Assembly: GCA_005281725.1 (NCBI GenBank)
Contig: SSBO01000009.1
Coordinates: forward strand, 11,217,362 to 11,281,361
DNA from: Wuchereria bancrofti
Taxonomy: Eukaryota > Nematoda > Chromadorea > Rhabditida > Onchocercidae
Direction: 5' to 3'
DNA: 64,000 nt
Part shown: positions 1 through 12,570 of the stretch, in pieces
How positions within the stretch are numbered: position 1 is the stretch's first letter
Layout of the letters: each line of letters begins with the position of its first letter
Translations under genes and position numbers: made by a program
Notes under the pieces: model-generated
The model's database searches: none
Told to the model about the DNA's origin: nothing
The model's input: the letters and a program-made list of their open reading frames with translations, nothing else

Positions 1-2793
1 TCTCAAAATGCACTTACTTGAAAAATAAGTACACTTCAATTGATCAAATTCCAAAATTTAGCGGAATTGCTAAAGTTTATTTTTTGGTAATATGTAATCA
101 GCAATTGCTAACTAAAGTACAAACGATTTTAATCTTATCAGTTGTCGTTATCGTGATTACACTTGAAATCTTCAGATTACACTCTGAAGATCTCAGTATT
201 TATAGCATAGCACTTGTGACAATTTTAAAATTATTTGAAAGTGTTGGATTGAGACACTTTCAAAGTATCAGTTTTTCAAAATAAGTATCAGTCGGTGTTT
301 TTTTTTTTTCATCAAAAATATGAAGAATGTGCTGAAGAACAACAAAAATCGAAAATGTTGTTTATTATTTTCAATTTTAGAAACTATCATTTTATCACTT
401 AAATGATAATCTTCAGGATTAATAGATAAGATCAATTATTCATCCATACTTGATGAATTCAATAAGAGAATTTTCCGGTTTTAAATACTTTTGAATTGAA
501 ATCTCCAGCAGAACTGTTTGATTATGTAAACTTATTTTCGTGTGAGACTCAATCCCAAGTATATGCATTGATAGGTTATCATGGTTATATTCCGGTGATG
601 CAAGCATAATTGAAAACCGGTTAAAAGTCCATAAAATTGTTAGCCGAATCAAACGTATGGGAACTTCTAATATTCCGGATTTAAGTGGTTAAATCTGCTC
701 TACTGCATACTTCATTTTCGCTTATCAAGCAGATACCAGACACAAGTTCATCTTATGCTAGAAATATATCTTACCCGCCCTACCTGCTTTATCTTCTTAT
801 ATAAGTGGTCAGAGATTAGAGTTTCATTTGAAGATGACCGCTAATCCTAGTTTCCGTGTCTCACACTTTGATAATCCAGTCGTCTTGTTACTCTTATTTC
901 AAATGATATTCTGAAGAGTTAGCAGAATCTTAACAGATTTAGACTAATATTTGTAACTGAAAATTAAATTTCTTTATATCTCAAATCTTAGACTTATTTT
1001 GCATCACTTTTAGTCGAGCTTGGCTATTAGTAAATCACTTGAGGTTTTGTTTTCATTTGCTTGATGTGATTTGTCTTGAAAATGAATAATTACATTTGCC
1101 ATAAATTTATGGTGATAATGGTAGGAAGACTCTCCCATACATCCATCCCATTGCTTTTCCATTCCATTTCAAAATTTTATTTTAATCAACAATGTGTGTA
1201 TTAACCGCCATCCATACGACTTCTCAATAGATCAGAATTTTAGATTAACAGTCAAATTATCATCAATATGATAAATTGTTTATTACATTTATGGAATAAA
1301 TGAAATTATTCTGATAAATGAGATAGGATGGACAAGAATGCTAGTTAAAATTAGAAATCTCTACAAATTTTTACGGATACTGTGGAATGAAAGAAAAGGA
1401 AAAAGAAGAGAGAACGAGGCGGATGCTTTTGTCAAATTGCAAAAATTGATTTAATAGCAATATGAAAGTGTGAAATGGGATATTAAGGGAAGATTGATTG
1501 ATTGATTATATGCTTCCCTTACTTATTTTTATAGCTATCAAAGGTGTGTGTACCTTTAGCAATACAATTGGTCCCTCAAACAAATCATGCGCTAATTATT
1601 ATCACCTGGAAACATTTGTGTTTGAAATCGAAATGAGAAGAAGGATTGTTGTTTATTTGATGGTTAGTTGATGTCAGGTTACTATGCAATTGAGGTTTAG
1701 CCTGGCTTATGTCCTCAGCTTAAATATCGATTAATTGCTCGAAAGGGTTATACCTTTCTTTGTTGTCCCCCTCAATATTCTGTTTCTAGGGTGGATTGAG
1801 AATTGTAAAAGGACAATAAGCATTTGATCAATAAAGAAAGTAATGAAGAATGATAGAGCATTTCGAAAGTTAGACACAAAAATTTCCTATTGGTCAAGAA
1901 ATTGAGAAAAGAGAAGATGGACAGACATGCATACATATCAAAATAACGGTATTAATGCTTATTATAAAGGACAAGAAGAGATAAATAGAAAGTGAGAAAT
2001 AGATAGGTTGATAGATGGACAACACGAATGACCGTTAGTTGCTTACTATACAGAAAGGGATGGGTGACCACTCTGTGTAAACCTCATTCTTCTTCGTTCA
2101 TCCAGAATGTTAGTGGACTAATGCTGGTTGGTCAGTGATGCTAATTGTTCTCCTTGTGTCCATTCTTTGCAGTTGCTCTATCATTTTCTTCCCTCATTCC
2201 AATATTAAATTTTCTAACTCTAATCTCTTCCATTTTATATTCAGTCCATTTTTAATTAATAATTGCAAGATAACATTTTATCTTTAATTAAAACCTAATT
2301 AAAGCTAATCAAAATATAAATTCCAATCCAAATCTATTGATATAATATTTCAATTTCAATCATTAAAATCTTCCTACATAATTTTTATTGTTGGTTGTTT
2401 TCTTTTTTTTTTTTTTTTTGGTGAAAATTTTAAATGAAATTTGTTATTTAGCTCTTTCATTAATTTCTTAAATTTTCTTCTTTTCTATTTAGAATCGAAC
2501 AAAATTTAATTAAATATAAAAGTATAAATAAATGATTGAATGAATATATATAATAGTTGGACGTATTTATATTTATGTTTGTAACCTGCTTATGTTACAT
2601 CTTAAAAGGTAGGTAAAATGTTTCTTTCTTCAATGGAAGGCATCAATGAATGTCATAAACTATTATACACTGTTTATTACTATCATTATTAGATTGTTAG
2701 AGAGAGAGCACTCAAGTAGTTGACAATTTCTTGTTTTCCCATTTATGGGAGAGTAACTCTGCTATGTTTATGTGTGCTACTGAAAGTGGTATA

Positions 2794-2828
<35 letters not shown>

Positions 2829-2980
2829 ATGTGTATGTGTGTGTGTATGTGTATGTTGACGGGTCGATTCAATTTAATTTATATTTGAAACATTCTTCAG
2901 CAACTTAACATCTAATTATCTAACAATCATTTCATCTTCATCATCATCCAGCAGTATCATCATCCATCAGCATATTTTCT
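1..2980. other. Intergenic DNA upstream of the Rh gene
   Basis: This 3 kb stretch is AT-rich with homopolymer A/T runs. I could not assemble a gene in it. It contains a GT-rich microsatellite near 2793-2856. One open stretch on the minus strand at about 440-680 has coding-like codon use and a possible acceptor in front of it (see findings), but it resembles nothing I recognise and I could not link it to other exons. Other open frames here are short and consistent with chance. Confidence 0.6.
2793..2856. repeat. GT/GTAT microsatellite
   Basis: Uninterrupted GT dinucleotides pass into interspersed GTAT units. The run lies about 125 bases before the candidate upstream exon of the Rh gene. The short open frame across it is only the repeat translated. 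Confidence 0.9.
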
Positions 2981-3045
2981 ATGGCAAATCTCAGTGATCG
3001 TAGCAGTAGTAAGATGCAATCTCGTAAAATGCAATCTCGTAAAAG
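2981..3045 (+). CDS. Candidate alternative first exon of the Rh gene
   Basis: An ATG at 2981 opens 21 codons plus two bases and ends in a good donor (AAAAG|GTAATT). Joined to the acceptor at 4848-4849, the frame runs directly into the Rh start and adds 25 residues ahead of the methionine at 4860. The encoded stretch is basic and Ser-rich and contains a 15-base unit (atgcaatctcgtaaa) twice in tandem at 3014-3043. The alternative is that the acceptor before 4850 receives a spliced leader and translation begins at 4860. Sequence alone does not decide; both may occur. Confidence 0.4.
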
Positions 3046-4847
3046 GTAATTCAATTTAAGTTCCTCTAATATTATCAAATTAAATTTCAACTTTCCATGA
3101 TATGCTCAATTTAATAAGCTAATTTTAGCAAAAAAAAAAAAATAGTAGCGCAAATAAGTTTAAATGAAATAAACAAATAAAATAATGATAATAGCATATT
3201 GTAATTTTAGTTTATGATCATTTATTAATGAAATTATTGAACTTTGTTATAATGGCTTGTATTTTTTCCATTATCTATCTATTTTTTTTTTTTTTTGAAA
3301 GTTAAGTAAATTTGAGATTGATAAAAATTGTTAATAGAAGCTTTTCATGATGGTTTATTGTCTCAAATACACTATGTTATGAGCTAATTTAAAAGTAAAA
3401 GTAATTAAATGCATTTTATCGGCGTTACTAATTACTATAGGTATTATAGGGAATGTAATAAAAAGGATGAGATAATTAAGGTTGTCACAAACAGGTGTCA
3501 TTAAAAAATTTGAACCAATTCTTTCTTCTCGCTTGAATAGCCAGCCATTGTGAATGAAAACGATTATTGAACTTCATTGTTGTTTATACTTCTAGCTTGT
3601 AAAATTAATTAGAATTATGATGCTTGATCTCATTTCGAAGTGAAAGGTAATATTTAAGTATTACTAAGATAGTACAACGATTATTAATATGCCGATTAGC
3701 ACAATGATAAATTATTGCAATGAATTAATAAATTTCATTATGTAAAGTTTTAATGAGTAATTTCTACCGCACTTAAATTTGAGCAGAAATCAAAATACCT
3801 TAAAGTTTAAGATGATGTTTTCACTTTTTGTATATGTATTCGTTCCTATTGCTGTGCAATTTTGATTTTACCTTAAAATCATTGATTAAAACCGAAAAAC
3901 CAAAGTGGTATAATCATCTGTCTCCAGGTAATAATATATAATGTTTAAAACATAAATGGATTGATGTAGATTTTTTTTTTTAACCGTAAGCTTTTTTGCA
4001 ATTTACTGATTGATAGCTTCCACCTGGATGATTTTAGCTAACTCTACGGTAACTAGCAATGATACTAATTTATAAATATATATAATGTCGTGTCGTATAA
4101 TTCCATTTGCCTTTGTGAAATTTCTTTCAAACACTTTTAAAATTTTAGAGAAATTTTCAAATGAAATTAACAAAGCTGTTTTTAGCATAATCCAAATATC
4201 CAAACATTTTTATTTCCGCTAGAATGGTTGTGATTTCATTAATGAAGGAAGGATACGATGTGTTATTCACTATTTCATAAGCATTATTCCGGTTTAAATT
4301 AAACCTGAGAGAAAGAACTGGTGATGATATGTTGTCGTTAGAGAATCTTTTTCCACTCTGAAACGAGAATCTAGTTTTTTTTCACAGTCTTTCATTGAAG
4401 TGAACAAATTATTCATCCTTTTCATTTCTTTTTTCATTTAATCCCTCTTTCTGAGATCGTACTATTTTTATCATGCAAATGAAATAAAACAAATGAATAT
4501 TTAAGAAAAACATAAAAATTTGATTCAACATAAAGAATTGCAAATTGTCCTTTCAAAAAAAAAAATTTTACTCTTATTTGTCACCAAAATGATATCCCTC
4601 TGCCAATTTCATAACAAACTCTATCAATAACAAAAAAACTCTTTGGTGCAAAGATTATTTCTTATTTATTTGTTTACTTAGTTAGTTCTTAGCTTATTTA
4701 AATGCATTAAGAGAATCATTTCTTCTATAAATTTTACACGATATGAAAAGTTGTTTTTGTTGGTATTATTATTGTTATTGTTATTGTTGTTGCTGATAAA
4801 AAAGTAATTTCAATAAGGCAAAAAAAAAAAATCTGTGTTTTCATTGC

Positions 4848-4859
4848 AGTCAATCGGAA
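4848..4859 (+). promoter_or_regulatory. 3' splice site in front of the Rh start codon
   Basis: TTTTCATTGCAG is followed by a 10-base leader and the ATG at 4860. This is either a trans-splice acceptor or the cis acceptor for the 2981-3045 exon. The 10 leader bases are open in the Rh frame, so both uses are possible. Confidence 0.6.
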
Positions 4860-7800
4860 ATGGCGACGTTTCATCGAAAGCAATTTACTATTTTTGCGAT
4901 CTTCTTCCAGGTATGCTAATCATTAATTTTGTTTATTAAATTTTGTAAATCTTAGAACTTCAGTGAATGAATTGCTTGAAATTTCCATTTATAATTTCAA
5001 TCAAAGTGTTTGTGCTGCCTTATCATTTTTTTTTTTTTTTTGAAATTATGACCACTCCAATTTTGATTCATTTAAAGTGCCAGTTATATATCAATGTCTC
5101 GAGATCAATCAGTGAAAAGACATTTAAAGAATTTATTACCTCAAAAAACCTATTAACGAGCAAGAGAGTGGTACACAAGCTAAGCTAACAACAATTAAAT
5201 ATGGAACTAATAAAAAACAGATCTTAATTTTAAATGACAAAATTAGTTTACAAGTACCAGAAATGACTCAAAACTTCATTTTTGATGAAAGCAAGTTGGA
5301 CGGATGTTTTGACTTGCAGTTGTTTACATTTCAATTAATCGATGATTGTATCATGTTGTTTTCAATTCCTCTTCCAAATTGTAGTCTTACTTGTTTGTAG
5401 CTCTTTATGAGAATATCTTTATTATAATAGCTGTTTATTACTAACTACAAATATTTCAATAGTTTATTGATTATTGCAAAAATTTGTTGCTTTAAGTAAT
5501 TTATTTAATCGTTTTTCTTCACATTGCTTCTTCTAAAAAAAAAGCAAAAAAAAAAAAAAAAGAAAAAAGAAATGGAAAAAATTTTTCTCTTCCTGAAAAA
5601 GTCACTCATATCGGAGACTTTGAAAAAACAGAATAATGAGAAAAAAAAATGAACCACTTGTGAACTTAACTGATAATGAATCGCTGAATGCAATAAAATA
5701 AACAATAAACAAACCTTCACGTATCCTTGCTATTTGCCGTTACGTTGAATGCAACAGTATAAACAAACTTTCACGTATCCTTCCTACTTCTCATTAACAT
5801 TACCATATTACTGCAATCCGTTGGAAATTTAAAGTTTCCAAATAAACAAACTCTTCAAACATTTACATTTGATCAAGGACAGTTTAATTTGTATGCAAAA
5901 GTTTTCGTACTAATGAAATCCGAATGACATTTCTTTTGAGAAAACAACTATCAAGATTATTCGATATGTTCTAGTGAATATACCCGGGAGTCGAGATTTG
6001 GAATATTGATGAGTAAACCGAATATTACTAGCAATCAATTGAAATTCTTTAGTAAAATACTATTGCCTAACAGAATTCCCTCCCTTTTTCTTTTTTTTTT
6101 TAAATTTATTTTTTAAACGAAATACTCATACTGCATGAACGATATAAATCATCTTTAATCCAGTGATGGAATTTTTGGGCAAAAGTCTTCCCATACTCTA
6201 TTTATGCTCATTTAATTTTAATCTTTTTTTTTTTTGCGTTTAGCCATATTTTTTTTAAAGGGAATTCTGCAATATATCAAGTTTTTAGAATTTAGATTAT
6301 TTCAAAGGTAGGATAGTCATTATTATTGTAATTTCTGGAAATTTAATTTTGGATAAAAATTACTACTGTTATGACTTCATCTCCTTTTCTCCATCTATCT
6401 CGTATTAATGTTAAAGAAGTATTTCTTCTCAGAAACGTGTGTAATTTTGAACCTAACGTGTAACTACAACACGTAAACAACGTTAATTCAATGCATGATG
6501 AAAGTTATCGCATTTAATTAACAAATTAATTGCACAAATATATCATATGAAATGGATGGTTTATTATCTATGCAAACATAGAGAACATTAATTTATAAAA
6601 ACAAAAAAAAAAAAAACTGAAACGCTTTCAAATCTGTGATTGCAAAAAAGTTAAAAGAAAATGTAGCAGAAGTTAATATCATTTGTACCTTATTAAAGGA
6701 AAAAAAAAAGGAAACAATGCTGTATATGTTTAAACAAAAGCAATTTTGAAATTAAAATTTTCATTCTTTAAAATTCTATAAAAATTCCAACTGATAAAAA
6801 AAAAACTAAATGAAAAGGTAAAGTAAAAAATTTTCAGATCCTATTTCTAATCCTTTTTGCTTTGTTTGCGCAATATTCAAATAGTGCGATGCCTGGTGGC
6901 TCTACCAGTACAAACTTCGTTAACACTAATTATCCATGTTCGTTTTACTTTTTTAATGTGAAATATTTTAATTTTCTAATTTTAATGTGAAATAATTTAA
7001 AAAATGTGAAATATTCTAATTCTGGAATTTGATGAAATTGAAATTCTTCAAATGCAAACTATGCTTCCTCACTTAGTTTAGATGAGCGTAATCAGCTATA
7101 ATGTTTAAAAAAAATTTGAAATATTTCAGTATTCCAAGATATTCATGTGATGACATTGGTCGGTATGGGATTTATAATAGTTTTCTTACGACGTTATGGC
7201 CTGGCTGCTCTTTCGATTAACCTTCTGTTGACCTCTCATGCTATTCAATGGGCGCTTATTGTGCGCGGTTTCTTCTCACATGAATTCGCCAGCATTGGAC
7301 GTTTTGCGATTTCCATTCTTGAGTATAATTAATATTTTATTAAATTAATTCGTTCACTTTGCAATCATTACTATTTGAATTTGTGATTCTTAACAAATCC
7401 AAATGAAAGAATTAACAAAATATTGCTTCATTTTCAATTTTTAAAAATGCAAAATTAAATTTAGCTTGATTAGTGCCGATTTTGTGGCTATCACCGTTTT
7501 GATCACAATGGGTGCTGTTTTGGGCAAACTTACCCCAGTACAGTATATGGTAATGTCCGCTATTGAAGTACCAATAGCAATTGCTGTTGAACATGTCGTC
7601 TTACGTTACCTTAAGGTTTTTTTTTTTTCTCTCTCTTTTCAGATTAGATGAATAAATATTTAAAATATTTTTACTCGAAGTTTCTGATCTATTTTGAAAA
7701 AGTTATTTTGTTTATTACGAAAGATATGATTAGCTTAATCATTGAACAAATGATAATTTTCTTTTACTTTACTTATAGTAAATTAAAAAGAGTTTACATA

Positions 7801-9792
7801 GGCAATCGATATTGGTCGTTCCATGGTGATTCATTGCTTTGGAGCATATTTTGGTTTGGCTGTTGCAAAAGTAATCAACAAAAAAGAAATGATTGCACAT
7901 CAACATGAGGGTTCCAGCTATAATTCCAATATTTTTGCTCTCATTGGTCTGTTATAATCTTTTCTAATGTTACTATATATTAGTTTAAAATGAAAAAAAA
8001 AAAAAAAAAGTGCTTAGATGAATTTGTGATGTTATATTTGAATGGATGAATGAAAAATCATTATTAAAAATAGAGCTAATTTTTACATTTAGAATCTCTT
8101 TTAAAACTTTATTAACATTTATTTCTATACATTTCATCTTCTTTTCTTTTTTCTTTTTTTTTTTTCAGGTACCTTATTTCTTTGGGCATTTTTTCCATCA
8201 TTCAATTCGGCTATGGCAATTCCCGAAGATTCTCGACATCGTGCTATCCTGAATACCTATTTAGCACTTTGTTCCTCCACCATTTGCACATTTCTAATTA
8301 GTCAACTCCTTGATCATGAACATAAGGTTTTAAACTATATTACACTTTTTTCTTTTTTTTTTTTTCAAAATAACTAAATTTGTCTAAAATATCTATATTG
8401 TTATACTAATTTGTGTACTTCAACATTTTTTATAACAAAAATTTTTTAGTATCGCTTCTCGATGATGCATGTATCAAATTCGGTTCTTGCTGGTGGCATT
8501 GCTATTGGTACTGTAGCGAACATCATTTTGGAGCCATTTTATGCTCTTCTCATTGGCTGCTTGGGCGCTTTTGTCTCGGTTCTTGGAAATCATTACATCA
8601 GGGTTTGTTTATGTACCAAACATAAGTCAATAGAAGTATGTTTGTATATGTGTGTATGTATGTATGTGTATGTATGTATGTATGTATGTATGATATGATG
8701 GAAAAATTTGATTTTAATTTTAGCCATTTGGAATTCGATCCCTTGGACTTCATGATACACGTGGTGTTGGCTCAATTCATGGATTGCCAGGTAATAATTA
8801 ATTTTTGATTAATTATTACATCTTTTTAAATTTTCTTCATAAAATATCAGAATAAAAAAAAAAGATTAGGTTTGAAATATTTTGAAGGAAGTAATTAAAT
8901 ATTGATAAATTTATAACTATTTTAGGCATTTTGGCTGGTATTCTTGGTTTCATTTTTACGACTGTATATGAACCAGCTCGTTATGGAACTGGGTTATTTT
9001 GATATTGTTATTGTTTATATTATATTTGTCTTAATTCTAGTTATAGGCAATTAACAAATGTTGATTAATTCATAAATTGAATTTTATAGTGCAAAACAAA
9101 ATAGAAAATTATTATTAGCATGGATGGGGGGTTTTCTTTTTTTTTTTCTTTTTTCTTAAATTAAAGTAATTATTAATGAAATGTTTAAAATGTTAATTTT
9201 ATGCAATTGTAGCAATATAACACATATCTATCCAGCAATGAATGGCAGTGAAAATAGTCGTGAAGTATTTGTTCAGGCTGGTTATCAACTTGCAGCACTT
9301 GCTATTGTCCTAGTAATCTCGATTATTGGCGGAGCAATCACCGGTAATCTCTTTTTTTTTTTTTGCATTTGATTCTTCAAATTATCTCCCTCTTTCTAAA
9401 GTATCCTTTTTTTTTTGAGGACTTATTTTACGACTGAATTGCTTCAATCGTATTCATGACAAGGAATTCTATTCGGATGGAGAATTCATTGAACCACCTG
9501 AGGATTATGATTTCACCACAAGGGTAAATTTTCCTCAAAAAATTTTGCTGAGTTTTCTGTATATGATAATTTTAATTATATTGTAGTAATTTCAGTTACA
9601 TTAGTTTATTATCTTCAAAAATTTCTTAGGTGGATGTATTTACCGTATTTGATTAAAATTAGTAAATAACAGTTAATTATGGAAAATGCAAAATGAAATA
9701 TTTTGCAGATTATTTCAAAAATTGATCACATTGAATTAACCGAACATACAGCACTTAATAAGGAATCAACTGTTGGACCAAGCAATGCTTGA
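4860..9792 (+). CDS. Rh-family ammonium/CO2 channel (Rhesus-like protein)
   Basis: This encodes an Rh glycoprotein-type channel, a multi-pass membrane protein of the Amt/Rh superfamily that moves NH3/NH4+ and probably CO2. Exons: 4860-4910, 6838-6937, 7130-7322, 7465-7615, 7802-7946, 8169-8326, 8450-8602, 8724-8790, 8926-8992, 9213-9343, 9420-9523, 9709-9792. They total 467 residues, close to C. elegans RHR-1/RHR-2 as I recall them. Visible hallmarks are FQDIHVM in the first helices, the first pore histidine in VIHCFGAYFG (about His176), the Rh signature SIHGLPG carrying the second pore histidine (about His336), and a GTGNITH loop with a glycosylation sequon. All junctions keep frame. The N-terminus may be 25 residues longer. 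I cannot tell which rhr paralogue this is. A GTAT microsatellite lies in the intron after exon 7. Confidence 0.94.
8639..8692. repeat. GTAT microsatellite in an Rh intron
   Basis: Tandem GTAT/TATG units lie just inside the intron that follows the exon ending at 8602. The repeat explains open frames on both strands here. Confidence 0.9.
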
Positions 9793-11877
9793 GAAGAATT
9801 CATTAACTACAATGAATATGATTTTTAATTATGACCTCTGCATTATAATGACCTCTGCAATATTATGTTCACTTTGATGACCAAAAAATAATTTGCAGAA
9901 AAATGATTTGCTATTGAAATTTTAGCTTTAATTTGGAACTCTGCAACCATCATATTTGATTCCTTCCGGACACTATATTTCTACTTCATTGCTTTTTCAA
10001 ATTTCTTCAGAAGATTTTCAAATTTAACTATATACAGTTTACCTGATCCTTCGATAAGTATAGTACCACAGTGATATTTAACTATAAATTCCACAATGAG
10101 TTTTTCAACCAAATGTGCAGTCGACAAAAAATTCTTAATAACATTGAAATTCCGTGCATTTGTTCTATTAATTTTGTTTCAGATTCAATATGTTTAAATA
10201 TAATTTCAATTAAATTCATTATAATTCAGTAAGAAATTACAGCTGTTAATCTTTGATTCCTTTAAAATCTAATCTAGCAAAATGTCTGGTGGAAAATGTT
10301 TACTTAGCTTCTTGTCTGAGTAGCAGTCAGACAGCTAATTGAGATTGCAAATGTGATTTCTGATTAACTCTCACAGAAAAATAGATAAACAATAGCCTAT
10401 TTCACCAAAGGATAATATGTGCTTCGTGAATAGGTCTAGATCAGATCAGATCAAATCAGATATCTGAGCATTTTCAGCTGTAAATGATACAAAAAAGAAT
10501 GCTTTGAAATTAAATCTAATTATTCGTTTGGCATATTTGTGTCGTATAAGTCAAGATTAATTTTATGCAAGATTAATTAATTGTATCCTAATTATTGTTT
10601 TCTGTTAAACACATACTTTATTGGCTTAAATCTTTTTTGTTTTGATGTGCTCATTTTATACCTCATCTTTTGCATTAATGAACTGCCTAATTTTGCTATT
10701 TTGTGTAAAGCAATTAAAATGGAGCACTTACTGTTTAGAAATTATGCATTCAACTGATACCTTCATCCTCTCAAGTATAATTAATCCTAAGGAACAGAGA
10801 AATTATCCACTTCTGTGCAAATTAGATGATGATACTTTAAGCTTAATTTCATTATTTCCTAAAATTATATTTGAAAAAAGAAAAGGAAAGAATTTTAAAT
10901 GGTAAAAATTTTGTTTGAAATCAGATAGAATTTATGCCAAATTCTGAATTATGCTAATCTAATGGTCTCATTATCCGGAAATTATACCACTTTATCTAAA
11001 AGGAAGAAACATCGTTTTTGTATTATTTCTATTTCGTTCTTTAAAAAAAAATGAAAAAAAAGTGGTTCGTCTTTTTAAAAAAAAAAAATGACTTACCTGT
11101 TGTTTGAAATTCTCATTTTCAAAAAGTAACGATTCTTCAGGTAGTAAATTTATCATATAACAAACATTCTTGAAACGATAGCGTTAACTACGTTGTCATT
11201 TCATTATCGCTATTCGTTGTTACGCCACATACGCTTTACCTTACTTTTTTTTATATCTTTACGTTTTCACGTTTTTTAAGCTTTTATTTGGCGTTTACCA
11301 TTCGACTACAGCTCCTTCCATGTGAAACAGGTGTGACAGTACACCAATATTTGTGATGCAAAATTGATGTATTAAAAAAAATTCAGCAAAAAATCAACTT
11401 CACGGCTATATTTTAGGGTTTTTACTCTTCAACGATTCTTCGAAAAGTATGAATGATATTTTTTTAAATATAATTTGCACACCAATTATGAATGATTTAT
11501 TTACTTGTGATAATGATTTTTGCACAATTAAATGAACTTGAATAGTTCGGTCACAAAATGATGAAAATGACAAGAGTTAAACATACCTTTGAAAAGCGGC
11601 GATATGACAAGATAATACAAAAGGTTTTTGTAGAATTGCAGATTGGATTATCGGAAATAATAAAATTGAAAATGTGAAGATTCTAATGGTATTGACTTGT
11701 TTACAAGTTTAAAAAATGAAAGAGAATAGTAGAGAAAAGTGTGGTAGAAATGTAGGAAATAAATAGTGAAAACATTTGTAGCCAAAAAAAAAAGGAATGT
11801 TTTGAAAATGTAAATGTAATACCCGTAAAATAGAAAGTAAACAAAGTAATGATAAAGAAAGTAAGGAAATTTGAGTG

Positions 11878-11879
<2 letters not shown>

Positions 11880-11915
<36 letters not shown>

Positions 11916-11934
11916 GATTATTATTATTGTTATT
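11880..11934. repeat. TTA trinucleotide microsatellite
   Basis: About a dozen perfect TTA units are followed by interrupted copies. Read on the minus strand the repeat gives a poly-Asn run inside a spurious 145-codon frame. Confidence 0.92.
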
Positions 11935-12018
11935 TGCTGAAAAGGAGGTAAGCTTATAAACACAAGAATTCTATTCAATTTCAAAAAGGTAAATTTAAAC
12001 TTGTTTGCTGATGGAAGA

Positions 12019-12102
12019 GAAGAGAAAAAAAGGGAAGAGAATGTATAATTCCTAAAAGCAGAAGAGAAAAGAAGGGAAGAGAATGTATAATTCCTAAAAG
12101 CA
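12019..12102. repeat. 42-base tandem repeat, two copies
   Basis: A unit containing GGGAAGAGAATGTATAATTC starts at 12032 and again at 12074. The repeated 29-base core is identical and the purine-rich left part is slightly diverged. Confidence 0.85.
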
Positions 12103-12527
12103 TTATTTATGAAAATGAGGGATTTTGGAACATAAATATATATCATTTATATATTATTTACATTTTCAATTGAATAAATGAAAAATAAAATTATTACAAA
12201 TTGAATATTAAATGGATCATTGCCGAGTAATCATTTTCCATTTTAAATGTGATACCTTGTTGTATTTGCATGGATGACAAGTGTCTTCATTGGCATATCC
12301 AAAAAGATTCAAATCTTGTCGTGTTAATAATATGTATTCGCAACATTATTTATTTATTTATTCATTTGTTATCTATTTTTATATTTAATAAACATGATCA
12401 TATGTTACAATATTTTAAATCAATTTTATTTATCACATAAATCAGCAACAGAATTGAACAGAAGTTCGATTTTCTTATTAGCACAATTGTGAATTGATGA
12501 TGGTTTTGTAATAATTTTAATGTTACT

Positions 12528-12570
12528 TTTCTTGCAGCGATTTTCAGAACAATTCTTGAAATTTGATGCG
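12528..12570 (+). promoter_or_regulatory. Probable trans-splice acceptor and leader of the collagen mRNA
   Basis: TTACTTTTCTTGCAG ends at 12537, 33 bases before the first collagen ATG. No upstream coding exon is visible, as expected for an SL-trans-spliced message. The acceptor call is by motif only. Confidence 0.6.

Larger units (their letters stand above)
9793..12537. other. Intergenic DNA between the Rh and collagen genes
   Basis: No gene was found in these 2.7 kb. The stretch holds a TTA trinucleotide microsatellite (about 11880-11934) and two copies of a 42-base tandem repeat (about 12019-12102). An open frame on the + strand at 10642-10905 (87 codons) shows no recognisable domain and no convincing splice context, so I treat it as chance. 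The 3' end of the Rh gene and the collagen promoter must both lie here, but I see no distinctive motif. Confidence 0.6.

Noticed and set aside
10642..10905. 87-codon + strand frame between the Rh and collagen genes
   Set aside because: Single isolated frame in AT-rich DNA with no domain, no acceptor close to its start and no partner exon.
11709..12146. 145-codon frame on the minus strand
   Set aside because: It is made of Ser/Phe/Leu-rich text from purine tracts plus a poly-Asn run from the TTA microsatellite and a tandem repeat. No domain or splice context.
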